DNA from: an uncultured Duncaniella sp.
GTDB lineage: Bacteria > Bacteroidota > Bacteroidia > Bacteroidales > Muribaculaceae
DNA: 64,000 bases
Reading direction: 5' to 3'
Assembly: GCF_910578445.1 (NCBI RefSeq)
Contig: NZ_CAJTQC010000012.1
Coordinates: 12,989 to 76,988 of the forward strand
Below the pieces are notes generated by a model. The model made no database searches, had not been told where the DNA came from, and saw only the letters and a list, made by a program, of their open reading frames with translations. Made by a program: the position numbers and the translations under genes. Position 1 is the first letter of the stretch, and every line of letters begins with the position of its first letter. Below, piece by piece: positions 51,892-59,995 of this stretch.

Positions 51892-51899
51892 CAAAGGTA
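51892..51899 (-). promoter_or_regulatory. predicted internal promoter ahead of rpsM
   Basis: On the - strand TACCTTTG, exact TAnnTTTG, 33 nt before rpsM; TTCG about 22 nt upstream may be the -33 element. Confidence 0.5.
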
Positions 51900-51991
51900 A
51901 TACTTTTTTGCTGACTGCGAAGCGGTTGAGCGACTATTTAAAACACTTATTAGGAATCATTGAGAAATATTAACTAATAGGAGTCTATAAT

Positions 51992-52018
51992 AGAGCTATC
52001 CGCTTCGCCGGACAGCTC
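51992..52018 (-). other. hairpin directly after rpmJ
   Basis: 10-bp stem with one wobble position (GAGCTATCCG and CGGACAGCTC), beginning 2 nt after the rpmJ stop. No strong T run follows, so it is an attenuator or processing site rather than a clear terminator. Confidence 0.5.
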
Positions 52019-52019
52019 A

Positions 52020-52136
52020 TTAGCCTTGACGCTGCTTGTATTTGGGGTTTTTCTTGTTGATGACGTAAAGACGTCCCTTGCGGCGCACGATTTTGCTATC
52101 GGGAGTGCGCTTTTTAACAGAAGCTCTTACTTTCAT
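52020..52136 (-). CDS. rpmJ: 50S ribosomal protein L36, cysteine-free form
   Basis: 38-aa protein: MKVRASVKKRTPDSKIVRRK and, after it, GRLYVINKKNPKYKQRQG. Sequence and place between infA and rpsM identify it. The zinc ligands of the C+ type are all replaced (no Cys at all), so it does not bind zinc. Starts 65 nt after the infA stop. Confidence 0.95.
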   Translation of the reverse strand: MKVRASVKKRTPDSKIVRRKGRLYVINKKNPKYKQRQG

Positions 52137-52201
52137 TGCTTATCAGTGTATTGAAGATGATTATTGTTTCTTTTGATGATTTTGGGAGATTCCTCGCCGG
52201 A

Positions 52202-52420
52202 TTATTTGTAGCGGAAGGCGATGCGTCCCTTCGAAAGGTCGTAGGGCGACATTTCGACTTTCACTTTGTCGCCGGGAAGAATCTTGATGTAATGCATGCG
52301 CATCTTGCCTGAAATGTGGGCTGTGATTTCATGACCGTTTTCAAGTTCGACACGGAACATAGCATTCGATAATGCTTCGACGATAGTGCCGTCAAGTTCG
52401 ATTGCTGCCTGTTTTGCCAT
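52202..52420 (-). CDS. infA: translation initiation factor IF-1
   Basis: 72-aa OB-fold protein that occupies the ribosomal A site during initiation. MAKQAAIELDGTIVEALSNA and ISGKMRMHYIKILPGDKVKV are diagnostic. Stands 36 nt after map, the usual Bacteroidetes order secY-map-infA-rpmJ. Confidence 0.98.
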   Translation of the reverse strand: MAKQAAIELDGTIVEALSNAMFRVELENGHEITAHISGKMRMHYIKILPGDKVKVEMSPYDLSKGRIAFRYK

Positions 52421-52456
52421 ATCTGTGATTTTGGTTTCAACAATTGATTTTAAATG

Positions 52457-53239
52457 CTAAATGAATTTATCTCCGAGTGCCTCCTCGATATAGTCGAATG
52501 TGGTCAGGATGCGCGGGCCGGCGGGATCGATGGCAATCGTGTGCTCGTAGTGAGCCGAGGGCTTGCGATCCTTCGTGCGGCATTGCCAGCCGTCTTTCTC
52601 GATGACAATATTGCGGCTTCCGAGATTGATCATCGGCTCGATGCAGATACACATGCCTTTTTTCAAGACAGGGCCTACGCCACGACGTCCGTAGTTGGGG
52701 ACTTCGGGGTCTTCGTGCATCTTGCGTCCGATACCATGTCCGCACATCTCGCGGACAACAGTGTAGCCATGGCGTTCGCAATAGGTCTGAACCGCATTGG
52801 CGATGTCGCCTATGCGTTTTCCTTCCTGAGCTGCCGCGATGCCTTTGTAGAGCGATTCCTTGGTGGTCTTGCAGAGGGCAAGCACTTCGGGAGCGACTTC
52901 GCCGACGGGGAAGGTGTAACACATGTCTCCGTTGTAGCCGTCAAGCTCGACGACGGTGTCGATTCCGACAATGTCGCCGTCGCGCAGTTCGTAGCCGGAG
53001 GGGAATCCGTGGACGACGGTTTCATTGACTTCAATACAGAGAGTGCCGGGAAATCCGCCATAACCGAGGCAGGCGGGCTTGCCGCCATTGTCGCGCATGA
53101 ATTCCCTTGCGATATTGTCGAGGTGACGGGTAGTCACGCCCGGAGCCACCCACTTGGCGATTTCGCCAAGTGTGCGGCTCACAAGCGTGCATGCCTGTTG
53201 CACTTTTTCGATTTCTTCGGGTGTCTTAAGATAAATCAT
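52457..53239 (-). CDS. map: methionine aminopeptidase, type I
   Basis: 260-aa dinuclear metallopeptidase that removes the initiator methionine. Metal ligands are in DIVGIDTVVELDGYNGDMCY (two Asp), GHGIGRKMHEDP (His) and CIEPMI (Glu), with the last Glu in the C-terminal YEHTIAI region. YGGFPGTLCIEVNETVVHG is the typical substrate-pocket segment. No N-terminal zinc-finger extension. Located between secY (40 nt) and infA. Confidence 0.97.
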   Translation of the reverse strand: MIYLKTPEEIEKVQQACTLVSRTLGEIAKWVAPGVTTRHLDNIAREFMRDNGGKPACLGYGGFPGTLCIEVNETVVHGFPSGYELRDGDIVGIDTVVELDGYNGDMCYTFPVGEVAPEVLALCKTTKESLYKGIAAAQEGKRIGDIANAVQTYCERHGYTVVREMCGHGIGRKMHEDPEVPNYGRRGVGPVLKKGMCICIEPMINLGSRNIVIEKDGWQCRTKDRKPSAHYEHTIAIDPAGPRILTTFDYIEEALGDKFI

Positions 53240-53279
53240 TTATCTAATGAAAAAATCTGCGGTAATCGAGTTAATGGCA

Positions 53280-54629
53280 TTAATATGCCGAGCCGGTTGT
53301 GCGGCCCTTGATCTTGCCGTCCTTCATAAGGCCGTCATAGTGGTGCATCATGAGGTGGCTCTCGATCTGCTGGAGAGTGTCGAGCACGACACCTACAAGA
53401 ATCAGAAGCGATGTTCCGCCGAAGAACTGTGCGAAGTTCTGGCTGATGCCGAAGAATCGCGCGAAGGCGGGGAGGATAGCCACAATGCCGAGGAAGATAG
53501 ATCCGGGAAGAGTGATGCGCGACATGATAGAGTCGAGATACTCAGCGGTCTTCTTGCCGGGCTTGACACCGGGAATGAAGCCATTGTTGCGCTTCATGTC
53601 TTCGGCCATCTGGGTGGGACGCACTGTGATGGCAGTGTAGAAGTATGTGAAGGTTACAATGAGGATGAAGTAAACAAGATTGTACCAGAAGCCATTGATA
53701 TCAGAGAAGGCGGCGTAGAATCCGGATGAACCTTCAGAGCTGCCGAAGCCTGCGAGGGTAATCGGGATGAACATGATTGCCTGTGCGAAGATGATAGGCA
53801 TCACACCGGCAGCGTTGACCTTCAAAGGTATATACTGGCGAGCACCTCCGTACTGACGGTTGCCGACGATACGCTTGGCGTATTGTACGGGCACTTTGCG
53901 TGTTCCCTGAACGAGAAGCACAGCGCCGACAGTCACAGCGAAGAGGAGTACGATCTCGACTACGAACATAATCAGACCGCCCTGACTTCCGGTAGCACCG
54001 GGAAGACGGCTGGTGAATTCATAGAAGAGTGCTCCCGGGAGACGGGCAATGATACCTACAAGGATGATGAAGGAGATACCATTGCCGATACCGCGATCCG
54101 TGATGCGCTCGCCGAGCCACATGATGAACATAGAGCCGGCGGCAAGGATTACAGTCAGGAAGGCTAATGTCCAAAAGCCCATGTGGGCGCCGCCAGTGGC
54201 GGCACTCACCTGGACTTGGAGATTTACAAGATATGCAGGACCCTGAAGCAGCAGAATGAGCACAGTCAGGTAACGGGTGTACTGACTGAGTTTCTGACGG
54301 CCGCTTTCGCCTTCGCTCTGCATCTTCTGGAAAGAAGGGAGAACCATGCCGAGCAACTGAATCACGATGGACGCAGTGATGTAGGGCATGATGCCGAGAG
54401 CGAAGATCGAAGCCTGAGAGAACGCGCCTCCTGAGAACATGTCAAGAAGCTGCATCAGACCGCTCTTGTTGGTGAACTTCGACAGAGCGTCGAGATCTTC
54501 GGGCGAGATGCCGGGAAGCACGACGTAGCAGCCGAGACGGTAAACGAGCACCAACAGAAGAGTGACGAGAATGCGTTTTCTCAGTTCTTCAATGGTCCAG
54601 ATGTTACGAATTGTTTCAATAAATCTCAT
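53280..54629 (-). CDS. secY: protein translocase subunit SecY
   Basis: 449-aa channel subunit with ten membrane segments. RLGCYVVLPGISPEDL, ALGIMPYITASIVIQLL (plug and pore ring region), MWLGERITDRGIGNGISFII and NGFIPGVKPGKKTAEYLD (cytoplasmic loop that contacts SecA and ribosome) are all conserved. Follows rplO by 17 nt. Essential for secretion and membrane insertion. Confidence 0.98.
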   Translation of the reverse strand: MRFIETIRNIWTIEELRKRILVTLLLVLVYRLGCYVVLPGISPEDLDALSKFTNKSGLMQLLDMFSGGAFSQASIFALGIMPYITASIVIQLLGMVLPSFQKMQSEGESGRQKLSQYTRYLTVLILLLQGPAYLVNLQVQVSAATGGAHMGFWTLAFLTVILAAGSMFIMWLGERITDRGIGNGISFIILVGIIARLPGALFYEFTSRLPGATGSQGGLIMFVVEIVLLFAVTVGAVLLVQGTRKVPVQYAKRIVGNRQYGGARQYIPLKVNAAGVMPIIFAQAIMFIPITLAGFGSSEGSSGFYAAFSDINGFWYNLVYFILIVTFTYFYTAITVRPTQMAEDMKRNNGFIPGVKPGKKTAEYLDSIMSRITLPGSIFLGIVAILPAFARFFGISQNFAQFFGGTSLLILVGVVLDTLQQIESHLMMHHYDGLMKDGKIKGRTTGSAY

Positions 54630-54646
54630 TTCGAGGAGAAGGGGGA

Positions 54647-55093
54647 TTAAATTTTATTGATAGAGCCTCCGGCTTCAACAATAGCCTTCTCGGCAGCTGC
54701 AGAGAATGCGTTTGCTTCAACGGTGAGCTTTTTGGTGAGCTTGCCGTTAGCAAGAATCTTGACGGGCTGCTTGCCATTGATGAGACCTGCTGCGATGAGA
54801 TCTGCAACGCCGATTTTCTCGAGGTTTGCAGAATTTGCAAGGTTTTCGAGGTCAACGAGGTTGACAGCCTTGTATTCAGTGCGAGACAGGGGTTTGAAAC
54901 CGAATTTGGGGAGTCGACGCTGAAGAGGCATCTGACCACCTTCGAAGCCTATCTTACGGCTGTAGCCTGAACGGGACTTTGCACCTTTGTGACCACGGGT
55001 AGATGTTCCACCCTTGCCTGAACCGGCGCCACGACCGATGCGGGTTTTCTTCTGTACAGAGCCTACAGCGGGTTTTAAATTGCTTAAATCCAT
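54647..55093 (-). CDS. rplO: 50S ribosomal protein L15
   Basis: 148-aa late-assembly protein. MDLSNLKPAVGSVQKKTRIG, GSGKGGTSTRGHKGAKSRSG and FEGGQMPLQRRLPKFGF are diagnostic. Lies between rpmD (24 nt) and secY. Confidence 0.98.
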   Translation of the reverse strand: MDLSNLKPAVGSVQKKTRIGRGAGSGKGGTSTRGHKGAKSRSGYSRKIGFEGGQMPLQRRLPKFGFKPLSRTEYKAVNLVDLENLANSANLEKIGVADLIAAGLINGKQPVKILANGKLTKKLTVEANAFSAAAEKAIVEAGGSINKI

Positions 55094-55117
55094 AGTTGTG
55101 TTGATGATTTTTAGAAA

Positions 55118-55297
55118 TTAGGCGTTGGTCACTTCTACCAAGTGGCGTACTGCTTTAACCATACCCATCACAGAGGGAGTGTCTTCAAGAACTACCGAGT
55201 GATGCATTTTTCTCAAGCCGAGAGCATCAAGTGTACGCTTCTGTACGGCAGGAGCGTTGATGCGGCTCTTAATCTGGGTGATTTTAATTTTTGCCAT
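55118..55297 (-). CDS. rpmD: 50S ribosomal protein L30
   Basis: 59-aa protein translated from ATG 55297: MAKIKITQIKSRINAPAVQK, RTLDALGLRKMHHSVVLED and MGMVKAVRHLVEVTNA. The RTLxALGLRKxxxxV pattern and place between rpsE and rplO identify L30. Stop TAA at 55118-55120. Confidence 0.95.
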   Translation of the reverse strand: MAKIKITQIKSRINAPAVQKRTLDALGLRKMHHSVVLEDTPSVMGMVKAVRHLVEVTNA

Positions 55298-55311
55298 CTG
55301 ATATATGGAGA

Positions 55312-55830
55312 TTAGCCGTTAAACACTTGTTCGATAGAGATACCACGGTTCTGGGCAACCTGTGCGGGTGAGCGCATTTCGCCGAGAGCGGCGATGGTAG
55401 CCTTGACGAGGTTGTGGGGGTTGGAAGAGCCCTTTGACTTTGCAAGGACGTCGGTGATTCCGACGCTTTCAAGCACGGCACGCATCGCACCACCGGCCTT
55501 AACACCAGTACCGTGGCTTGCGGGCTTGAGGATTACGCGAGAACCGCCGAATTTTGCAAACTGTTCGTGGGGGATAGTGCCACGGTGAACGGGAACCTTG
55601 ATAAGATTCTTCTTAGCGGCTTCAACACCCTTGGCGATGGCAGCCTGAACTTCATTAGCTTTGCCGAGGCCCCAACCTACGATGCCGTTTTCATTACCAA
55701 CGACAACGATGGCTGCGAATGTAAAGGTGCGGCCACCCTTGGTCACCTTGGTAACGCGGTTGATGGCAACCAGACGATCCTTGAGTTCGAGATCGTTAGT
55801 AGACTTTACTTTATTATTCTTATTTGCCAT
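55312..55830 (-). CDS. rpsE: 30S ribosomal protein S5
   Basis: 172-aa accuracy-related protein. The N-terminal double-stranded-RNA-binding-like domain includes RVTKVTKGGRTFTFAAIVVV and GWGLGKANEVQAAIAKGVEA; PHEQFAKFGGSRVILKPAS and the C-terminal GSSNPHNLVKATIAAL follow. Lies 6 nt after rplR and 14 nt before rpmD. Confidence 0.98.
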   Translation of the reverse strand: MANKNNKVKSTNDLELKDRLVAINRVTKVTKGGRTFTFAAIVVVGNENGIVGWGLGKANEVQAAIAKGVEAAKKNLIKVPVHRGTIPHEQFAKFGGSRVILKPASHGTGVKAGGAMRAVLESVGITDVLAKSKGSSNPHNLVKATIAALGEMRSPAQVAQNRGISIEQVFNG

Positions 55831-55836
55831 ATCTTA

Positions 55837-56178
55837 TTAGAATTTAAGACCGCCCTTGCGTGCGGCGTCAGCCAATGATTTTACTCTGCCATGGAAAAGG
55901 TAGCCGTTACGGTCGAAAACGACTTCAGTGACACCTGCAGCGATGGCTTTCTGAGCGATAGCCTCGCCAACCTTGGCTGCAATTTCACACTTAGTGCCCT
56001 CTTCGATGCCCTTTGACGAAGTTGCGCAAATGGTCACGCCTGCGAGGTCGTCGATGAGCTGGACATAGATCTGCTTGTTGCTGCGGAAAACCGACATGCG
56101 GGGACGTGCGGCGGTGCCGGAAATCTTGCCACGGATACGGGCTTTGATTTTATTTCTACGTTGTATCTTAGAAACCAT
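55837..56178 (-). CDS. rplR: 50S ribosomal protein L18
   Basis: 113-aa 5S rRNA-binding protein. ATG at 56178 (MVSKIQRRNKIKARIRGKIS) is preferred over a TTG at 56190, because the family starts at this point. GTAARPRMSVFRSNKQIYVQ and the C-terminal DRNGYLFHGRVKSLADAARK are diagnostic. Lies 17 nt after rplF. Confidence 0.96.
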   Translation of the reverse strand: MVSKIQRRNKIKARIRGKISGTAARPRMSVFRSNKQIYVQLIDDLAGVTICATSSKGIEEGTKCEIAAKVGEAIAQKAIAAGVTEVVFDRNGYLFHGRVKSLADAARKGGLKF

Positions 56179-56195
56179 TGTTTTAATCAATTTAA

Positions 56196-56753
56196 TTATT
56201 TAGCACTTGCCGACTTACCCGACTTGCGACGGATAATTTCGCCCACAAACTTGATACCTTTGCCCTTGTAGGGTTCGGGCTTGCGGAGTGAACGGATCTT
56301 GGCACACACCTGTCCGAGGAGCTGCTTGTCGTCGCTCTCAAGGATGATGAGAGGATTCTTGTTACGCTCGCTCTTGGCTTCAACCTTGACTTCGGGCGGA
56401 AGCTTGATATATATGGCGTGTGAGTAACCAAGCGAAAGCTCAAGCACCTGACCGGTGGCGGCGGCGCGGTAACCCACACCAACTAATTCCATTTCCTTGC
56501 GATAGCCTGTAGAAACGCCGACAATCATGTTGTGGATGAGGGCGCGATAGAGGCCGTGCTGAGCGCGGTGCTCGCGGTCATCGCTGGGACGGGTCACTGT
56601 GAGGTGGCCGTCTTCAACCTTCACTTCGAGGTCGGGGTTTACGTTCTGGGTGAGTGTGCCCTTGGGGCCTTTTACGGTTACTACATTATCCTTGTCGACG
56701 GTGACAGTGACACCTGCGGGGATTTCAATGGGAGCTTTACCTATACGTGACAT
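56196..56753 (-). CDS. rplF: 50S ribosomal protein L6
   Basis: 185-aa protein near the factor-binding site. MSRIGKAPIEIPAGVTVTVD, VKGPKGTLTQNVNPDLEVKV and the C-terminal EPYKGKGIKFVGEIIRRKSG (with YKGKGI loop) are diagnostic. 22 nt after rpsH. Confidence 0.98.
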   Translation of the reverse strand: MSRIGKAPIEIPAGVTVTVDKDNVVTVKGPKGTLTQNVNPDLEVKVEDGHLTVTRPSDDREHRAQHGLYRALIHNMIVGVSTGYRKEMELVGVGYRAAATGQVLELSLGYSHAIYIKLPPEVKVEAKSERNKNPLIILESDDKQLLGQVCAKIRSLRKPEPYKGKGIKFVGEIIRRKSGKSASAK

Positions 56754-56775
56754 AATTATGTATCCTCCTTATTGA

Positions 56776-57174
56776 TTAGTAAACGTAGCAAAGGACCTCG
56801 CCACCAATCTTAAGGTCGCGGGCCTTTTTGTTAGTCATCACACCCTTCGAGGTTGAGAGGATGGCGATGCCGAGTCCGTTCAACACACGAGGCATATCTT
56901 TGTAGCCGGTATAACGGCGGAGACCGGGACGAGACACGCGCTCAAGGCTCTTGATTGCGTTGACCTTGTCAACCGGATCATACTTGAGGGCGATCTTGAT
57001 TGTGCCCGCTGGATTTTCGCTTTCCTCAAATTTGTAGTTGAGGATGTAGCCTTGTTCGAAGAGAATCTTGGTGATCTCTCGCTTCAAGTTTGAGGCAGGA
57101 ATCTCTACCACACGGTGGTTGGCTTTGATTGCATTTCTCAATCTTGTCAGATAATCTGCTATAGGATCAGTCAT
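56776..57174 (-). CDS. rpsH: 30S ribosomal protein S8
   Basis: 132-aa primary 16S rRNA-binding protein. MTDPIADYLTRLRNAIKANH and the C-terminal GLGIAILSTSKGVMTNKKAR are diagnostic. Preceded by an unusual 339-bp gap with a short palindrome (57196-57210) some 20 nt upstream of the start; in enterobacteria S8 represses its operon through an mRNA hairpin, so the gap may have a regulatory role. Confidence 0.98.
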   Translation of the reverse strand: MTDPIADYLTRLRNAIKANHRVVEIPASNLKREITKILFEQGYILNYKFEESENPAGTIKIALKYDPVDKVNAIKSLERVSRPGLRRYTGYKDMPRVLNGLGIAILSTSKGVMTNKKARDLKIGGEVLCYVY

Positions 57175-57513
57175 TTTGAAAAATGTTTAAATTGATTGGG
57201 ATTTTCCCAACAATATTTAATACTCACTGTGATTCTTTAGGAGTGTAATGAGGATGAGAGGTTGGAGGTTGCGATGATTGGTCGGAAGCCGGGGGAGCGC
57301 TGCGCTCGTGAGATTGCTGTGGTGTTCCTTTCTGTCGGACGGCCGCGGGCCTTGGTACTGCGGGATTATGGAGTAACTTTGAGTGACCGCGGACTCCGCT
57401 TAGAGGTAACGACTCTCGAGCCGTCGGACTATCAGGAAACGTTTGCAGGATCTGTGGAAGCTTCAATGGCTGTCATCGACGGGCCATCCAGCGACCGGCA
57501 TATGGACTGGGGC
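57175..57513 (-). other. 339-bp non-coding gap between rpsN and rpsH
   Basis: No credible frame on either strand. It contains the palindrome TTGGGATTTTCCCAA (57196-57210), a GAGCGCTGCGCTC palindrome near 57300, and a GC-rich middle with several short inverted repeats. Elsewhere rpsN and rpsH are nearly adjacent. It may be a leader for S8 control, a small RNA or an insertion; the sequence alone does not say. Confidence 0.4.
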
Positions 57514-57783
57514 TTACCAAGAAGCTTTCTTCACACCGGGGATGAGACCGGCTGAAGCCATTTCGCGGAACTGAATACGTGAAATGCCGAACTGACGCAT
57601 GTAGCCTTTGGGACGACCGGTGATTGAGCAACGGTTGTGGAGGCGTACGGTAGAAGCGTTCTTCGGAAGGAGCTGGAGACCTTCGTAGTCGCCGGCGGCC
57701 TTGAGTTCGGCTTTCTTCTTGGCATACTTGGCAACGAGCTTAGCGCGTTTTACCTCGCGTGCCTTCATTGATTCTTTTGCCAT
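57514..57783 (-). CDS. rpsN: 30S ribosomal protein S14, zinc-free form
   Basis: 89-aa protein: MAKESMKAREVKRAKLVAKY start, NRCSITGRPKGYMRQFGISR and FREMASAGLIPGVKKASW end. The zinc-binding CxxC pairs of the short S14 type are absent; this is the long C-minus form. 9 nt after rplE. Confidence 0.98.
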   Translation of the reverse strand: MAKESMKAREVKRAKLVAKYAKKKAELKAAGDYEGLQLLPKNASTVRLHNRCSITGRPKGYMRQFGISRIQFREMASAGLIPGVKKASW

Positions 57784-57792
57784 AGCTTAAGC

Positions 57793-58344
57793 TTAGTTTT
57801 TAGCGTTTTTGAAAGGGAGACCAAATTCCTTGAGCAGAGCATAGCCTTCTTCGTCGGTGTTTGCCGAGGTAACGAAGGTGATGTTCATACCCATGAGCTT
57901 ATTGATGGTATCAATGTTGATTTCGGGGAAGATAATCTGTTCGGTGATACCGAGGGTGTAGTTGCCACGTCCGTCGAGCTTGCCGTTGATACCCTTGAAG
58001 TCGCGGATACGGGGCAGAGCGACGCGGATGAGACGCTCGAGGAATTCATACATTTTCTCGCGGCGGAGTGTCACCATGACACCGATGGGCATCTTCTTAC
58101 GGAGTTTGAAGTTAGAGATGTCCTTGCGAGAAAGAGTAGCGACAGCTTTCTGGCCGGTGATGGCGGTGAGCTCGTTGATCGCGGTCTCGATGAGTTTCTT
58201 GTCCTGAGTAGCAGCGCCAAGACCCTGGTTGATGACAATCTTCTTCAACTTGGGCACCTGCATAGGTGTGGTGTAGCTGAACTTCTCGGTCAGGGCGGGA
58301 ACGATGCGTTCCTTATAGTCTTTTTTAACTGTTTCGGTGCTCAT
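57793..58344 (-). CDS. rplE: 50S ribosomal protein L5
   Basis: 183-aa 5S rRNA-binding protein. KKIVINQGLGAATQDKKLIE, ITGQKAVATLSRKDISNFKL and YTLGITEQIIFPEI are diagnostic. The start codon overlaps the rplX stop by 1 nt (TAATG), implying translational coupling. Confidence 0.98.
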   Translation of the reverse strand: MSTETVKKDYKERIVPALTEKFSYTTPMQVPKLKKIVINQGLGAATQDKKLIETAINELTAITGQKAVATLSRKDISNFKLRKKMPIGVMVTLRREKMYEFLERLIRVALPRIRDFKGINGKLDGRGNYTLGITEQIIFPEINIDTINKLMGMNITFVTSANTDEEGYALLKEFGLPFKNAKN

Positions 58345-58664
58345 TACTTAATTTCCTCACCTGATTTTTTAGAGATACGAATTAACTGGCCTTTCTCATC
58401 GCGGCGGCAGCTCACGCGGGTGGGCTTTCCGGATTTGGGGTCGATGAGTGAAAGGTTGGAGATGTGGATGGGAGCTTCCATCTTGATGAGGCCTCCCTGA
58501 GGGTGCTGTGCATTGGGCTTTGTAGCCTTAGTCACCATGTTGATACCTTCAACGATGGCTTTCTGCTTCTGCACGAGAACCTTGAGCACTCGACCCTCCT
58601 TGCCACGGTCTTCGCCGGCAAGAACATAGACGATGTCGCCTTTTCTGATATGTGATTTGCTCAT
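58344..58664 (-). CDS. rplX: 50S ribosomal protein L24
   Basis: 106-aa assembly-initiator protein with KOW motif (IRKGDIVYVLAGEDRGKEGR). GINMVTKATKPNAQHPQGG and the C-terminal half (GKPTRVSCRRDEKGQLIRIS) complete the family pattern. Stop overlaps the rplE start. Confidence 0.98.
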   Translation of the reverse strand: MSKSHIRKGDIVYVLAGEDRGKEGRVLKVLVQKQKAIVEGINMVTKATKPNAQHPQGGLIKMEAPIHISNLSLIDPKSGKPTRVSCRRDEKGQLIRISKKSGEEIK

Positions 58665-58694
58665 TACGTTTATTGTTTTTGACGGTTAAGATGA

Positions 58695-59063
58695 TTAGAG
58701 GACTTCGGGTGCGAGTGAAACGATCTTCATCTGGTTTGCAGCGCGGAGTTCGCGGGCAACCGGGCCGAAGATACGAGTTCCGCGGAGTTCGCCTGCATTG
58801 TTGAGAAGCACACAGGCATTGTCATCGAAACGGATGTAAGAGCCATCGGGACGGCGGATTTCCTTTTTGGTACGGACAACCACTGCCTTAGACACTGTGC
58901 CTTTCTTAACGTCTGATGAAGGAATGACACTCTTGACAGAAACGACAATGATGTCACCTACAGAGGCATAACGACGGCCGGTTCCACCAAGGACGTGGAT
59001 GCAGAGGGCTTCTTTAGCGCCACTGTTGTCGGCTACTGTTAAACGGCTTTCAGTCTGTATCAT
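58695..59063 (-). CDS. rplN: 50S ribosomal protein L14
   Basis: 122-aa protein. MIQTESRLTVADNSGAKEAL, GTGRRYASVGDIIVVSVKSV and FGPVARELR are diagnostic. 3 nt after rpsQ and 30 nt before rplX. Confidence 0.98.
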   Translation of the reverse strand: MIQTESRLTVADNSGAKEALCIHVLGGTGRRYASVGDIIVVSVKSVIPSSDVKKGTVSKAVVVRTKKEIRRPDGSYIRFDDNACVLLNNAGELRGTRIFGPVARELRAANQMKIVSLAPEVL

Positions 59064-59066
59064 AGT

Positions 59067-59324
59067 TTACTTCACTTTTTCGATGATTTCCACGAGGCGC
59101 CAGCGCTTGGTCTTGCTGAGGGGACGGGTCTCCATGAGGCGGACGGTGTCGCCGACTGAACATTCGTTCTTTTCGTCGTGAGCGTGATATTTCTTAGTTT
59201 TGTTGACAAATTTGCCATAAATGGGGTGCTTCTCTTTCCATTTCACCATTACGGTGATGGTCTTGTCACCCTTGTTGCTCGAAACAACCCCGATGCGTTC
59301 TTTTCTTAAATTTCTCTTTTCCAT
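59067..59324 (-). CDS. rpsQ: 30S ribosomal protein S17
   Basis: 85-aa OB-fold primary rRNA-binding protein. RKERIGVVSSNKGDKTITVM, HPIYGKFVNKTKKYHAHDE and TVRLMETRPLSKTKRWRLVE are diagnostic. Between rpmC (11 nt) and rplN (3 nt). Confidence 0.98.
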   Translation of the reverse strand: MEKRNLRKERIGVVSSNKGDKTITVMVKWKEKHPIYGKFVNKTKKYHAHDEKNECSVGDTVRLMETRPLSKTKRWRLVEIIEKVK

Positions 59325-59335
59325 TTGTGGGGAGT

Positions 59336-59533
59336 TTATTTGTTGTTAAGTTCGCGCTGACGCAACTCTGTCTTTACGCGAGCGATAGCCTTGCGTGCAT
59401 GTGTAATCTTAGCGGGGCTGTCAAGGGGCGAAACTGCATGGTTGATCTTGAGCTGGGCATAGTCCTTCTCCATCTCAGCCAAGCGGTCACGGAGATCCTG
59501 AGTGCTGACTTCTTTGAATGATTCTTTCTTCAT
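59336..59533 (-). CDS. rpmC: 50S ribosomal protein L29
   Basis: 65-aa two-helix protein at the tunnel exit. STQDLRDRLAEMEKDYAQLK and LDSPAKITHARKAIARVKTE are diagnostic. 6 nt after rplP. Confidence 0.97.
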   Translation of the reverse strand: MKKESFKEVSTQDLRDRLAEMEKDYAQLKINHAVSPLDSPAKITHARKAIARVKTELRQRELNNK

Positions 59534-59539
59534 GACTTA

Positions 59540-59971
59540 TTACACATTTTGAGTTGGGTCATAGTCGCGACGCACGATGAACTTAGTGGTCACGGGAAGT
59601 TTTTGAGCTGCGAGGCGGAGAGCTTCCTTGGCGATATCGTAAGATACGCCTTCAACCTCTATAATGATGCGGCCGGGAGTAACGGGGGCAACGAATCCTT
59701 CGGGAGCACCCTTACCTTTACCCATGCGGACCTCGGCAGGCTTCTTGGTGATGGGTTTGTCAGGGAAGATGCGAATCCAGATCTGACCCTGACGCTGCAT
59801 GTAACGTGTAACAGCGATACGGGCGGCTTCAATCTGGCGACCGGTGATCCACTTAGACTCTAAGGTCTTGATGCCGAACGAACCGAAGGCCAACTGGTTG
59901 CCACGCTGCGCAATGCCTTTCATGCGGCCTTTTTGCGCGCGGCGAAATTTGGTTTTCTTAGGTTGTAACAT
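59540..59971 (-). CDS. rplP: 50S ribosomal protein L16
   Basis: 143-aa protein near the A-site tRNA elbow. MLQPKKTKFRRAQKGRMKGI, WITGRQIEAARIAVTRYMQR and VRMGKGKGAPEGFVAPVTPG are diagnostic. 24 nt after rpsC. Confidence 0.98.
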   Translation of the reverse strand: MLQPKKTKFRRAQKGRMKGIAQRGNQLAFGSFGIKTLESKWITGRQIEAARIAVTRYMQRQGQIWIRIFPDKPITKKPAEVRMGKGKGAPEGFVAPVTPGRIIIEVEGVSYDIAKEALRLAAQKLPVTTKFIVRRDYDPTQNV

Positions 59972-59995
59972 TGTGTTGTTGAATCAATTGTGGGT

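Noticed and set aside
57262..57555. 97-codon frame on + in the rpsN-rpsH gap
   Set aside because: Runs into rpsN in antisense and has no family features or promoter.
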